A stretch of DNA of 12,946 nt from Phycisphaerae bacterium (GTDB lineage: Bacteria; Planctomycetota; Phycisphaerae; Phycisphaerales; SM1A02). The stretch covers positions 47,341 to 60,286 of the forward strand of contig PAAB01000042.1 of the NCBI GenBank assembly GCA_002591705.1, given 5' to 3'. The notes below the pieces were generated by a model. That model worked only from the letters and a program-made list of their open reading frames with translations, had not been told where the DNA came from and did not search any database. Shown in pieces: positions 6,871 through 12,946 of this stretch (its first letter is position 1; every line of letters starts with the position of its first letter). Both the position numbers and the translations under genes were made by a program.

Positions 6871-8327
6871 TAGAAGAGGATCGCAAGACCGGCTCCGGCC
6901 GGAATCGTGACGACCCAACTGACAACCACGTCACGGACCGTTTTCAGGTTCAACGCCCCCAGACCACGGGCCAGTCCGACCCCGACGACGGCACCGACGA
7001 GCGTATGCGTCGTGGAGATCGGCAGAGCAAGCCAGGAGGCGATGACGATGGTCGTCGCGGCTCCGAACTCCGCTGCGAATCCACGACTGGGCGTCAGTTC
7101 GGTGATCTTGGTACCGACGGTCTTCATGACCCGCCAGCCCCAGGTCGCCAGGCCGATCGCGATGGCCACTCCACCGAGGGCGAGGAACCATCCCGAGACG
7201 GGCGCCTTGGTACCGACGACCCCCTCCTTGATGGTTTCCCAAGCCGCTGCCATCGGACCGATGGCGTTGGCGACGTCGTTGGAGCCGTGGGCGAAGGCCA
7301 CGAATCCGGCGCTGATGATCTGCAGGTAGATGAAGATCCGCTCGACCTTCCAGACCGAGCTCCGTGGATTGGGCGGTGCGTTGGATTCCTGCTCCATCGA
7401 TGCGGTCAGCATATCGACCTTGTGCAGCACGTCCTTCACATCGTCCTCGACGGGCCCCGACGACATGTTCTGCGCACGACTCAGGTGCTTCTTGGCCCGA
7501 CTCAGAGCTCGGCTGAGGTAGAGCTGCCTCGAAGCGTTCTCCTCGGCTTCGCCGTCGGCATCCTCGACGTCCACCCGACGGACAAGCAGGCCGGACACGA
7601 AGGCGGCGATGAGGCCGATCGCACCGGCGATCAGAAGAGCCTGCCACAGTTCGAAATCGACACCCTTGAGGCGGTGCTTCAACCCCTTCATCACCAGCAC
7701 CATGGACAGGATCGTGAAGACGACGAACACCATGTAGGGCGTGAAACGGCGCGCAGCCTCCACCGGCCTCGGGTTGTGGAAGATCTTCCGCATGATGATG
7801 TTGAATATGAAGTAGCTGATCGCACCACTGAGCACCGGCGACACCACCCAGCTGGCGACAATGCTGGAAACCTTGCCCCAGTGAATGGCCTGGATGCCCG
7901 CATAGACGATGCCGAAGCCGAGAATCGAACCCACGATGGAATGCGTGGTGGACACCGGCCAGCCGTAGTACGAGGCGATGAGGAGCCAGGTGCCTGCCGC
8001 CAACAGAGCGGCCAGCATTCCGCACACGAACAGCGTCGGATCGGAGGAGAACAGTTCGGGATCCACGATCCCCTTGCGGATGGTGTTGGAAACACTCGCT
8101 CCGGCGAAGTACGCACCGGAGAATTCGAGCACCGCGGCGATCAGGACCGCCCGCCGAAGGGTCAGGGCTCCCGAGCCGACGCTGGTCGCCATGGCGTTGG
8201 CGACGTCATTGGCACCGATGTTCCAGGCCATGTAGAAGCCGAAGATGATGGCCAGCATCATCAGGATGTTCGGATAGGAAATCCCGGCGACAGCGTCTGC
8301 GACAGTGGTGACGAGTGTGAGGTCCAT
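6843..8327 (-). CDS. pit: Pit-type (PHO4 family) phosphate transporter
   Basis: 494 aa inner-membrane low-affinity phosphate (metal-phosphate/H+ or Na+) symporter. Seen: the two inverted-repeat PHO4 signatures, GANDVANA (38-45) and HGSNDVANA (347-355), each followed by a matching STTH segment (GWPVSTTHS about 122-130, LPISTTHT about 435-442). The two halves are joined by a hydrophilic, charged loop (about 250-328) that should be cytoplasmic. About ten to twelve hydrophobic segments are visible. The ATG has GGAAG 9 bases upstream. It starts 35 bases after the DUF47 gene on the same strand, the usual accessory-transporter pairing, and presumably shares its Pho-box promoter. Its 3' end overlaps cstA on the opposite strand. 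Confidence 0.95.
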   Translation of the reverse strand: MDLTLVTTVADAVAGISYPNILMMLAIIFGFYMAWNIGANDVANAMATSVGSGALTLRRAVLIAAVLEFSGAYFAGASVSNTIRKGIVDPELFSSDPTLFVCGMLAALLAAGTWLLIASYYGWPVSTTHSIVGSILGFGIVYAGIQAIHWGKVSSIVASWVVSPVLSGAISYFIFNIIMRKIFHNPRPVEAARRFTPYMVFVVFTILSMVLVMKGLKHRLKGVDFELWQALLIAGAIGLIAAFVSGLLVRRVDVEDADGEAEENASRQLYLSRALSRAKKHLSRAQNMSSGPVEDDVKDVLHKVDMLTASMEQESNAPPNPRSSVWKVERIFIYLQIISAGFVAFAHGSNDVANAIGPMAAAWETIKEGVVGTKAPVSGWFLALGGVAIAIGLATWGWRVMKTVGTKITELTPSRGFAAEFGAATTIVIASWLALPISTTHTLVGAVVGVGLARGLGALNLKTVRDVVVSWVVTIPAGAGLAILFYYILAGIFN

Positions 8328-8362
8328 CTTTCAATCTTCCGGTGTGCAGCGTGGTGGGTGTG

Positions 8363-9040
8363 CTACTTGATCGCAAGCATGATGCGAACACGATTTGCCA
8401 GCTTCTCTGCGTAGTTGCTCAGGCCTCCGATGTCGCGGAGGAGATTCCGCCACAGCAGGAACTCACCCTTGCTGAGATCGTCCTCGTGGGCGAAGAGCGA
8501 CCGGAGGATGTCCCGCTGGATCACATCGGCTTCATGTTCGAGCAGCGCGACCTGATCGACCTTCTGCTCGACCCGACTGGCTTCTTCTCCACCAAAGCCC
8601 ATCTCGGCGAGTTCATCGAGATCGGCGATGATCTTTCGCACGACCCGGAACGCCTCGACGTTCTTATCCACGAACGTCGGGAAGTGTTCCTTGAGCGGCG
8701 CGATCAGTGGAATGGACTTGAACGAGAGCAGCACGCCGATGTCCTCCGCCTTGTCGGCGATGGAATCCTGATCCGTCAGCATGTGCATGAGCGTGCTGCG
8801 ATCGACCTGCATGAACAGGCCTCTGGGAAGCGAGTTGCGGATGTCGTTCTTCACCAGATCGGCATCATGTTCAAGCTTCGAGACGGTCTTGGCCATCTCG
8901 CAGATCTCCTCGTGGGACATGCCGTTCATGAATCCCTCGAGGATGGCGACGACGCCGTTGACGCACTCCTCGACCTTCTCCATGTGAACTTGGAGTGGGG
9001 TCAGTGGCGATCGGCCGAATAGTTTTGCGACGCTCCGCAC
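8363..9040 (-). CDS. DUF47 family PhoU-like Pit accessory protein
   Basis: 225 aa, all-helical protein of the DUF47 (TIGR00153-type) family. Family knowledge: its members resemble PhoU and are usually encoded next to pit, where they modulate phosphate uptake. Seen: an N-terminal block beginning VRSVAKLFGRSPL and helical repeats with acidic/His clusters such as SKLEHDAD and LLEHEADVIQRDI, matching the two PhoU-like metal-binding EHxAD motifs. The frame stays open upstream to 9148, but the start is placed at GTG 9040-9038: AAGGAG lies 6 bases before it and the upstream residues look unlike the family. The Shine-Dalgarno is buried in a predicted hairpin (9049-9088). It lies between phoR and pit, in an apparent DUF47-pit operon under a Pho-type promoter. 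Confidence 0.92.
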   Translation of the reverse strand: MRSVAKLFGRSPLTPLQVHMEKVEECVNGVVAILEGFMNGMSHEEICEMAKTVSKLEHDADLVKNDIRNSLPRGLFMQVDRSTLMHMLTDQDSIADKAEDIGVLLSFKSIPLIAPLKEHFPTFVDKNVEAFRVVRKIIADLDELAEMGFGGEEASRVEQKVDQVALLEHEADVIQRDILRSLFAHEDDLSKGEFLLWRNLLRDIGGLSNYAEKLANRVRIMLAIK

Positions 9041-9048
9041 GGCGTGCT

Positions 9049-9088
9049 CCTTCCGGTGGAATCGAGTCCATTTCGACTCGCCGGAAGG
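9049..9088 (-). promoter_or_regulatory. Leader stem-loop sequestering the Shine-Dalgarno of the DUF47-pit operon
   Basis: In the minus-strand mRNA, CCUUCCGG (9088-9081) pairs with CCGGAAGG (9056-9049), and CGAGUC (9080-9075) pairs with GACUCG (9068-9063). The apical loop is 6 bases (9074-9069) and there is a one-sided 6-base bulge (9062-9057). All 14 pairs are Watson-Crick. Six of the eight bases of the ribosome site GGAAGGAG (9054-9047) lie inside the basal stem, so the folded leader should hinder initiation at GTG 9040. No U-run follows, so it is not a terminator. Confidence 0.55.
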
Positions 9089-9147
9089 GTACCCAATCCG
9101 ATGGGCAACTGCCACAGCCAACGCGTTTGGATCGAGTGAACATTGCA

Positions 9148-9165
9148 CTCACATGGCGTTCACAG
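9148..9165 (-). promoter_or_regulatory. Secondary 11-bp-period TGTGA repeat (possible second PhoB site)
   Basis: Read on the minus strand, CTGTGAA (9165-9159), a 4-base spacer and ATGTGAG (9154-9148) repeat TGTGA with 11-bp spacing, the same geometry as the stronger box at 9191-9208. Its plus-strand GTTCA (9158-9162) lies exactly 33 bp, three periods, from GTTCA at 9191. No -10-like hexamer follows at the expected distance, so it would be an accessory site at most. Confidence 0.35.
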
Positions 9166-9174
9166 CACGCCCGA

Positions 9175-9208
9175 AACGTAGATGTCGAATGTTCAGATCC
9201 CGTTCAGA
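9175..9208 (-). promoter_or_regulatory. Pho-box promoter of the DUF47-pit operon
   Basis: On the minus strand a perfect 7-4-7 direct repeat, TCTGAAC (9208-9202), GGGA, TCTGAAC (9197-9191), is followed after exactly 10 bases by TACGTT (9180-9175), which keeps the TA...T positions of a -10 element. Family knowledge: PhoB-type regulators bind two 7-bp repeats with 11-bp period that replace the -35, about 10 bp upstream of the -10. Transcription would start near 9168, giving a leader of about 128 bases. The box begins 17 bases after the phoR stop. A tiny CCGC/GCGG hairpin with TTTCT (9221-9206) could help terminate phoBR. The core sequence TGAAC differs from the E. coli TGTCA. Confidence 0.6.
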
Positions 9209-9225
9209 AACCGCCTCGCGGGCAT

Positions 9226-11040
9226 CTACCGATCCAACTGATCGCCCGACTCCCCAAGGCTCTCCACAGGCTCCATCAAGGGCAATCTGATCGCGAACAT
9301 CGACCCCTGCCCCACCGTGCTCTCCACCTCGACCGTGCCCCCGTGGACCTGGGCGACATGCTTGACGATCGCCAGCCCGAGCCCAGTCCCCCCCATCTCC
9401 CGGCTACGCCCCTTATCGACCCGGTAGAAACGCTCGAACAGCCGATGCAGGTGCTCGGGTGCGATCCCGGGGCCGGTATCCCGGACGGTGAAATCGATGC
9501 AGTCCCGCACCGTGGCCTGGGCGGCCAGTTCGACGGAGGACCCCTTCTCGCTGTAGCGAAGGGCGTTCACCACCAGGTTGGTGATGGCCTGGATCACCAG
9601 CTGCCGATTGACGAAGACCTCCCGAGCGGCACCGGGCCGAACCTCGATCGAGATCCCCCGCTGCATGGCCTCGTCGCCACAGTCGCTGGCGACGGTCTCG
9701 AGGATCTCCAGAGGAGCAATCGACTCGCGGGACAGATCCTGCGTGCTGTCGGGCTCCTCCAGCCGCGCGAGGGAGAGCAGGTCCTCGATGATGGCCGAGA
9801 GCCGCATGGTGTTGCGCAGCACCACCTCCGCATAGTCGCGTCGCGTGGAGGCGTCCTGATCCTCCGTCAGCAGTTCCGCATAGCCCTGGATGGCCATGAT
9901 GGGGGTCCGGAGTTCGTGCGAGACGTTGGCCGCGAAGTCCGTCCGGATGGACTCCAGACGCCGAAGCAGCGTGACCTCGTTGAGCACGAGCACGACGCCC
10001 ACGACCTGGTCCTCCACATCGAGCAGCGGCTCGCTGGTGATCTCCATGGATCGATCGCCGAGCGATACAAGCTTGATCTCCTCGAACCGGCGTTCTCCCT
10101 GCCGAATCGACGTCTCGACGAAGCGAGACAGTTCCGGATCCCGCACGAACTCCTGCAGCAGATGACCACGGGTGTCACGCCCGATCAGCTCGAACATGTT
10201 CTGCGCCACGCGGTTCATGCTCAGGATCCGGCAGTCCAGATCGAGCGCGATCACGCCGTTGCACATCGACTGGAGAATGCTCGTCAACTCGCTGCCCTGA
10301 AGTCTCAACTGACCGAGTCGCTGCGACAACTGCTCGGCCATCTGATTGAGCGACTGACTCAGGAGATCGAACTCGCGCCCCGGATAGACGGGTACCCGGT
10401 GGGTCAGATCTCCGCTGGCGAATCGGTTCGCACCATCGGCAAGTTCGCGGACACTTCGGCTCAACCACCGGGAGACGAAGAAGATGATCCCGATGGTCGC
10501 GAGGAAGTACGCGCACAGCACGAGCACGACCGTCTGCGACACCCCCGCCAACTGCTGCTGGAGCTGGGTCAGCGGCAGAGCGACTCGAACGACCTGAGGG
10601 CGGTCGACGGGTCCCCGTCGCAACGCGTAATAGATCAGCTCCTGCTGGAGCGTCGAACTGAATCGGGTGGCATACGCGGAACCGTCCTTGAACGCCTCGT
10701 CGATCTCCGGCCGGAACCGGTGATTGTCCATGACGGCGGGATCCTCCTCGCTGTCGGCAATGACGACCCCGTCCTGATCCACGACGGTGACGCGGAGCCC
10801 GTCGGCCCAGCGATCCGCCGAGCTCAGCCCCTGCACAGCACGGGTGTCGTCACCGGCGGGACCGATCGAACCGGCGACCCAGGGCGCCAATGATCGAAGC
10901 TCGTCCAGCCGCTGCTGATTGAAGAAGCTGGCGATCCTTGCTTCCAGAAACCAGCCGACCACCACCACCAGCACGAGCTGGAGTACGACCAGCACCACCC
11001 CCACCTGCCAGAGCAGCGAACGGTTTCGACCGAACAGCAT
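9226..11040 (-). CDS. phoR: PhoR-type phosphate sensor histidine kinase
   Basis: 604 aa membrane sensor kinase. Domains in order: TM1 (about 9-32); an extracytoplasmic domain (about 33-165) containing VTVVDQDGVVIADS and a downstream NHRFRPEI, as in the PDC/PAS-like sensor domain of Bacillus-type PhoR; TM2 (about 169-190); HAMP (about 191-245); PAS (about 250-360); HisKA with the H-box VSHELRTP, phosphoacceptor His375; HATPase with N-box NLVVNALRYS (488-497), G1 DTGPGIAP (521-528), F-box LFERFYRVDKG (534-544) and G2 GGTGLGL (550-556). All catalytic motifs are intact. The start is ATG 11040-11038, sharing one base with the phoB stop (TGATG), so translation is probably coupled; the first residues after it lead directly into TM1. 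The large extracytoplasmic domain differs from the E. coli form, which nearly lacks one, and suggests that something outside the membrane is sensed. Confidence 0.94.
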   Translation of the reverse strand: MLFGRNRSLLWQVGVVLVVLQLVLVVVVGWFLEARIASFFNQQRLDELRSLAPWVAGSIGPAGDDTRAVQGLSSADRWADGLRVTVVDQDGVVIADSEEDPAVMDNHRFRPEIDEAFKDGSAYATRFSSTLQQELIYYALRRGPVDRPQVVRVALPLTQLQQQLAGVSQTVVLVLCAYFLATIGIIFFVSRWLSRSVRELADGANRFASGDLTHRVPVYPGREFDLLSQSLNQMAEQLSQRLGQLRLQGSELTSILQSMCNGVIALDLDCRILSMNRVAQNMFELIGRDTRGHLLQEFVRDPELSRFVETSIRQGERRFEEIKLVSLGDRSMEITSEPLLDVEDQVVGVVLVLNEVTLLRRLESIRTDFAANVSHELRTPIMAIQGYAELLTEDQDASTRRDYAEVVLRNTMRLSAIIEDLLSLARLEEPDSTQDLSRESIAPLEILETVASDCGDEAMQRGISIEVRPGAAREVFVNRQLVIQAITNLVVNALRYSEKGSSVELAAQATVRDCIDFTVRDTGPGIAPEHLHRLFERFYRVDKGRSREMGGTGLGLAIVKHVAQVHGGTVEVESTVGQGSMFAIRLPLMEPVESLGESGDQLDR

Positions 11041-11753
11041 CAGAAGGCATCCGCCCCGAGGCGTTCCTCGAAGCGGTAGCCCACTCCCCGAACGGTCTCG
11101 ATGCACCGTCCGGCATCACCCAGCTTGCGACGCAGGGCCGTGATGTGGACGTCGATGGTCCGCTTGGACAGGATCGCAAGTTCACCGTGCACCGCACTGA
11201 TGATTTGATCCCTGGTGCGTACGAAGCCGGGACGCTCGCAGAGAAAGACGAGAATCTGGAACTCGGTCAAAGTCAGATCGACCGACTGTTCGTCGACGAC
11301 GACCTCGTGCCGATCCACGTTGATCCTGATTCGTCCCCGATCGAGATGCTCCTGCTTCGCATCCGCCTCCTTCGCGTCGCCGCTGCGTCGCAGGACGTTG
11401 CGTATCCGCGCAGCGAGGACGCGCGGACTGAAGGGCTTCGTGATGTAGTCGTCGGCGCCCATCTCGAGCCCGGCGACGATGTCGGACTCCTCGCCGCGGG
11501 CCGTGACCATGATGATCGGCGTCTCCCGGCTGGCCGGCTCCCACTTGATGCGGCGACAGACCTCGAGTCCGTCGATATCCGGAAGCATCAGATCCAGCAG
11601 GATCAGATCCGGTTGGATTGACTGGACGAACTCGACCGCAGGTTCACCGGTGTGGAGGACATCGGTCTTGAAGCCCTCCTTTTCCATGTTCAACCGAATC
11701 AGTTCTGCGATCTCCGGCTCGTCTTCAACAATCAGGACATGTGCATGTGCCAT
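11040..11753 (-). CDS. phoB: PhoB-type response regulator (receiver plus winged helix)
   Basis: 237 aa OmpR/PhoB-family transcription factor. Receiver domain (about 5-122): acidic pocket VEDE (9-12), phosphoacceptor Asp54 in LLDLMLPD, Thr84 in VTARG and Lys106 in TKPF are all present. Winged-helix DNA-binding domain (about 138-232) with LTLTEFQILVFL, the recognition-helix region RTIDVHITALRRKLG (198-212) and the wing ending RGVGYRFEE. The frame extends upstream to 11852, but ATG 11753 is chosen because the family N-terminus (HVLIVEDE) begins there and AGGAG lies 9 bases before it. It is first in the phoB-phoR operon, preceded by a Pho-box promoter consistent with autoregulation. Assignment to PhoB rather than another OmpR-type regulator rests on the PhoR-like partner, the adjacent DUF47-pit genes and the Pho boxes. 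Confidence 0.92.
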   Translation of the reverse strand: MAHAHVLIVEDEPEIAELIRLNMEKEGFKTDVLHTGEPAVEFVQSIQPDLILLDLMLPDIDGLEVCRRIKWEPASRETPIIMVTARGEESDIVAGLEMGADDYITKPFSPRVLAARIRNVLRRSGDAKEADAKQEHLDRGRIRINVDRHEVVVDEQSVDLTLTEFQILVFLCERPGFVRTRDQIISAVHGELAILSKRTIDVHITALRRKLGDAGRCIETVRGVGYRFEERLGADAF

Positions 11754-11797
11754 TGAGCGAGACTCCTGAACCACCGGCTCGGTGACGGATGCCTGCA

Positions 11798-11828
11798 TTC
11801 GGACGAAGCGGCATCGCCGCGTCCTGAA
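11798..11828 (-). other. Bulged stem-loop near the 5' end of the phoB leader
   Basis: GCGGC (11808-11812) pairs with GCCGC (11816-11820) around a 3-base loop; GGAC (11801-11804) pairs with GTCC (11821-11824) across a 3-base bulge; TTC (11798-11800) can pair with GAA (11826-11828) beyond one bulged base. With transcription starting near 11835 it would sit almost at the 5' end of the phoB mRNA and leave the ribosome site free. It may protect the transcript, or be a chance product of GC-rich sequence. Confidence 0.3.
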
Positions 11829-11841
11829 CAGAGTGAAGGGG

Positions 11842-11875
11842 AGAATAGGCAAACTTTGTTCAGGCGATGTTCATT
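11842..11875 (-). promoter_or_regulatory. Pho-box promoter of phoBR
   Basis: On the minus strand AATGAAC (11875-11869), ATCG, CCTGAAC (11864-11858) form a 7-4-7 direct repeat with TGAAC cores 11 bp apart. After exactly 10 bases comes TATTCT (11847-11842), a fair -10 hexamer with TG four bases ahead of it. This repeats the core and spacing found before DUF47-pit. It implies autoregulation of phoBR, as known for E. coli phoB. The same box is 95 bp upstream of the divergent PVC-type gene and might influence it too. Confidence 0.62.
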
Positions 11876-11970
11876 ACGGTGTCCCCATGCCCATTTTTCG
11901 ATCCGATACCGCAGGCCCCACCGCGTCACGAACTGCCAGGATCCCGGCCGGTCTCGGGTAGGATCTTCCA

Positions 11971-12946
11971 ATGCTCCGCACCGGTCCTCAGATCGCCATC
12001 GCAGCCCTGCTGACCTGCTCAACGGCACTGGGACAGCAAGGCGATCGACCGGGCGAGGATCAGCCTCCACTCCCCTCCGACCTCGCGATCCCCTCGGCAC
12101 CCCCCCTGTCGCCGGCCGATGCCTTGGCCGCCTTCAGCACCCACGAGGGACTCCGGGTCGAACTGGTCGCCGCCGAGCCCCTGGTGGTCGCCCCCGTGGC
12201 CATGGATCTGGCTCCGGACGGCCGGCTGTGGGTCGTCGAGATGGCCGGCTACATGACCGACCCGGACGGGAGCCGCGAAGGCGATCCCAACGGACGCATC
12301 GTGGTGCTCGACGACGACGACCGCGACGGCGAGATGGATCGGCGAACCGTATTTCTCGACGGACTCGTGATGCCCCGCGCCGTACACGCGCTGCCCGATG
12401 GCGTCCTGCTGGTCGCTCCCCCGCATCTCATCCTCGCCCGGGACACCGATGGCGACGACCGGGCCGACGAACAGATCGTCCTGGATGACTGCTTCGCCGG
12501 ACTCGACAATCCGGAGCACGCCGGCAACGGGCTTCGGTTCGGCATGGACGACTGGCTGCACTGCTCGCAGCATCCGTGGGAATACCGGTACGAGGATGGA
12601 ACCGTGCAACGACGCGCCGTTCCGCCGCACGGCCAATGGGGCACGACCCGCGACGAATGGGACCGCTGGTACACCACGCCGAACTCCTACCCCCTGTTCG
12701 TCGACCTGGTCCCCAAGCACTACGCGAACATGAACCCGGCCTTCCGCTGGTTCGACGGGGTCTACGAACGGGTCCCGGCCGACACCAGCATCCATCCGGC
12801 CCGCATCAACCCCGGCGTCAACCGCGGCTACCAACCCGCGACGCTCCGCGACGACTTCACCCTGCGAACCTTCACCGGTGCGTGCGGCCCCGAACTGCTC
12901 CTAGACGACACCCTCGGCGAGGCCTATCGCAATGCCCTGTTCGTCT
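11971..12946 (+). CDS. PVC-type membrane-bound dehydrogenase / heme-binding protein, N-terminal part (truncated by the window edge)
   Basis: 325 residues visible, open to the right edge. Seen: a signal peptide (about 1-21, cleavage probably after STALG); a Pro-rich linker (about 31-48); then propeller-like sequence typical of the Pirellula/Verrucomicrobium dehydrogenase N-terminal domain (TIGR02604 type): MDLAPDGRLWVVEMAGY (78-94), NGRIVVLDDDDRDG (107-120), and GNGLRFGMDDWLHCSQHP (185-202). Two Asp-rich loops, at about 114-123 and 158-166 (DTDGDDRAD), resemble calcium-binding loops. Family knowledge: full-length proteins are often over 800 residues and may end in a c-type haem (CxxCH) domain, which would lie outside this window. 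The ATG has AGGA 8 bases upstream. It is probably periplasmic and oxidises an unknown, perhaps carbohydrate-derived, substrate. Transcribed divergently from phoB across a 217-bp gap. Confidence 0.85.
   Translation, partial: MLRTGPQIAIAALLTCSTALGQQGDRPGEDQPPLPSDLAIPSAPPLSPADALAAFSTHEGLRVELVAAEPLVVAPVAMDLAPDGRLWVVEMAGYMTDPDGSREGDPNGRIVVLDDDDRDGEMDRRTVFLDGLVMPRAVHALPDGVLLVAPPHLILARDTDGDDRADEQIVLDDCFAGLDNPEHAGNGLRFGMDDWLHCSQHPWEYRYEDGTVQRRAVPPHGQWGTTRDEWDRWYTTPNSYPLFVDLVPKHYANMNPAFRWFDGVYERVPADTSIHPARINPGVNRGYQPATLRDDFTLRTFTGACGPELLLDDTLGEAYRNALFV

Noticed and set aside
9041..9148. Longer DUF47 protein starting at 9148
   Set aside because: The extra 36 residues do not resemble the family N-terminus, overlap the Pho-type promoter region and hairpin, and the GTG at 9040 has a strong Shine-Dalgarno.
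8995..10893. 632-aa plus-strand open frame antisense to phoR
   Set aside because: An antisense shadow of a complete histidine kinase; it has low-complexity composition and no start signal.
11821..11840. Second Pho box closer to phoB (TTCA repeats on the minus strand)
   Set aside because: The two TTCA elements are 9 bp apart, not 11, and would lie downstream of the predicted -10.
11754..11852. Longer PhoB starting at 11852
   Set aside because: The extra 33 residues precede the normal receiver-domain start and cover the -10 element and leader hairpin; ATG 11753 has AGGAG at a proper distance.
1..12946. Insertion sequences, CRISPR arrays, toxin-antitoxin or defence genes
   Set aside because: I saw no transposase-like protein, no spaced direct repeats of CRISPR type and no defence-domain motifs; the window looks like ordinary chromosomal metabolism and regulation.

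Overview
This is a GC-rich (roughly two-thirds G+C by eye) bacterial chromosome segment. It most resembles a planctomycete, possibly of the Phycisphaerae. The evidence is a PVC-type (Pirellula/Verrucomicrobium) membrane-bound dehydrogenase N-terminus at the right edge, a secreted protein with a C-terminal PAPG / hydrophobic / poly-Arg sorting signal of PEP-CTERM type, and several exported enzymes. The lineage is inferred from gene content, since no rRNA or other marker gene is present. I see no mobile elements, CRISPR array, tRNA or rRNA.

Left part (1-5031): a Tat-exported PhoX-family alkaline phosphatase (82-1506, +) converges on a secreted S9 prolyl-oligopeptidase-family peptidase (1529-3805, -). 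Upstream of the peptidase is a small laminin-B-like PEP-CTERM-type protein (3936-4598, -) with a clear intrinsic terminator downstream. The longest gene-free stretch (4599-5031) follows. It holds a consensus DnaA box, two mutually exclusive GC-rich stems, and a 14-bp GNRA-loop hairpin resembling an intrinsic terminator, placed 46 bp before cstA.

Middle (5032-8327): a CstA-family carbon-starvation/pyruvate-type transporter (+) converges on and overlaps by 28 bp a Pit-type phosphate transporter (-).

Right part (6843-11753, all -): a phosphate-response cluster in the order phoB, phoR, DUF47 (PhoU-like Pit accessory protein), pit. phoB and phoR overlap by one base (TGATG). Two intergenic regions carry a 7-4-7 direct repeat with TGAAC cores (11-bp period) exactly 10 bp upstream of a -10-like hexamer, one before phoB and one before DUF47-pit. 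This is the architecture of a PhoB-dependent promoter. The DUF47-pit leader also contains a stem-loop that buries the Shine-Dalgarno sequence, suggesting a second, post-transcriptional layer of control.

Inferred working model: PhoR senses phosphate limitation and phosphorylates PhoB. PhoB then activates its own operon and the DUF47-pit phosphate uptake genes, while the exported PhoX frees phosphate from organic esters. No pst genes or phoU are visible, so the PhoU-like DUF47 protein may link transport to signalling. The right edge cuts off the divergently transcribed PVC-type gene (11971 onward), whose upstream region contains the phoB Pho box.
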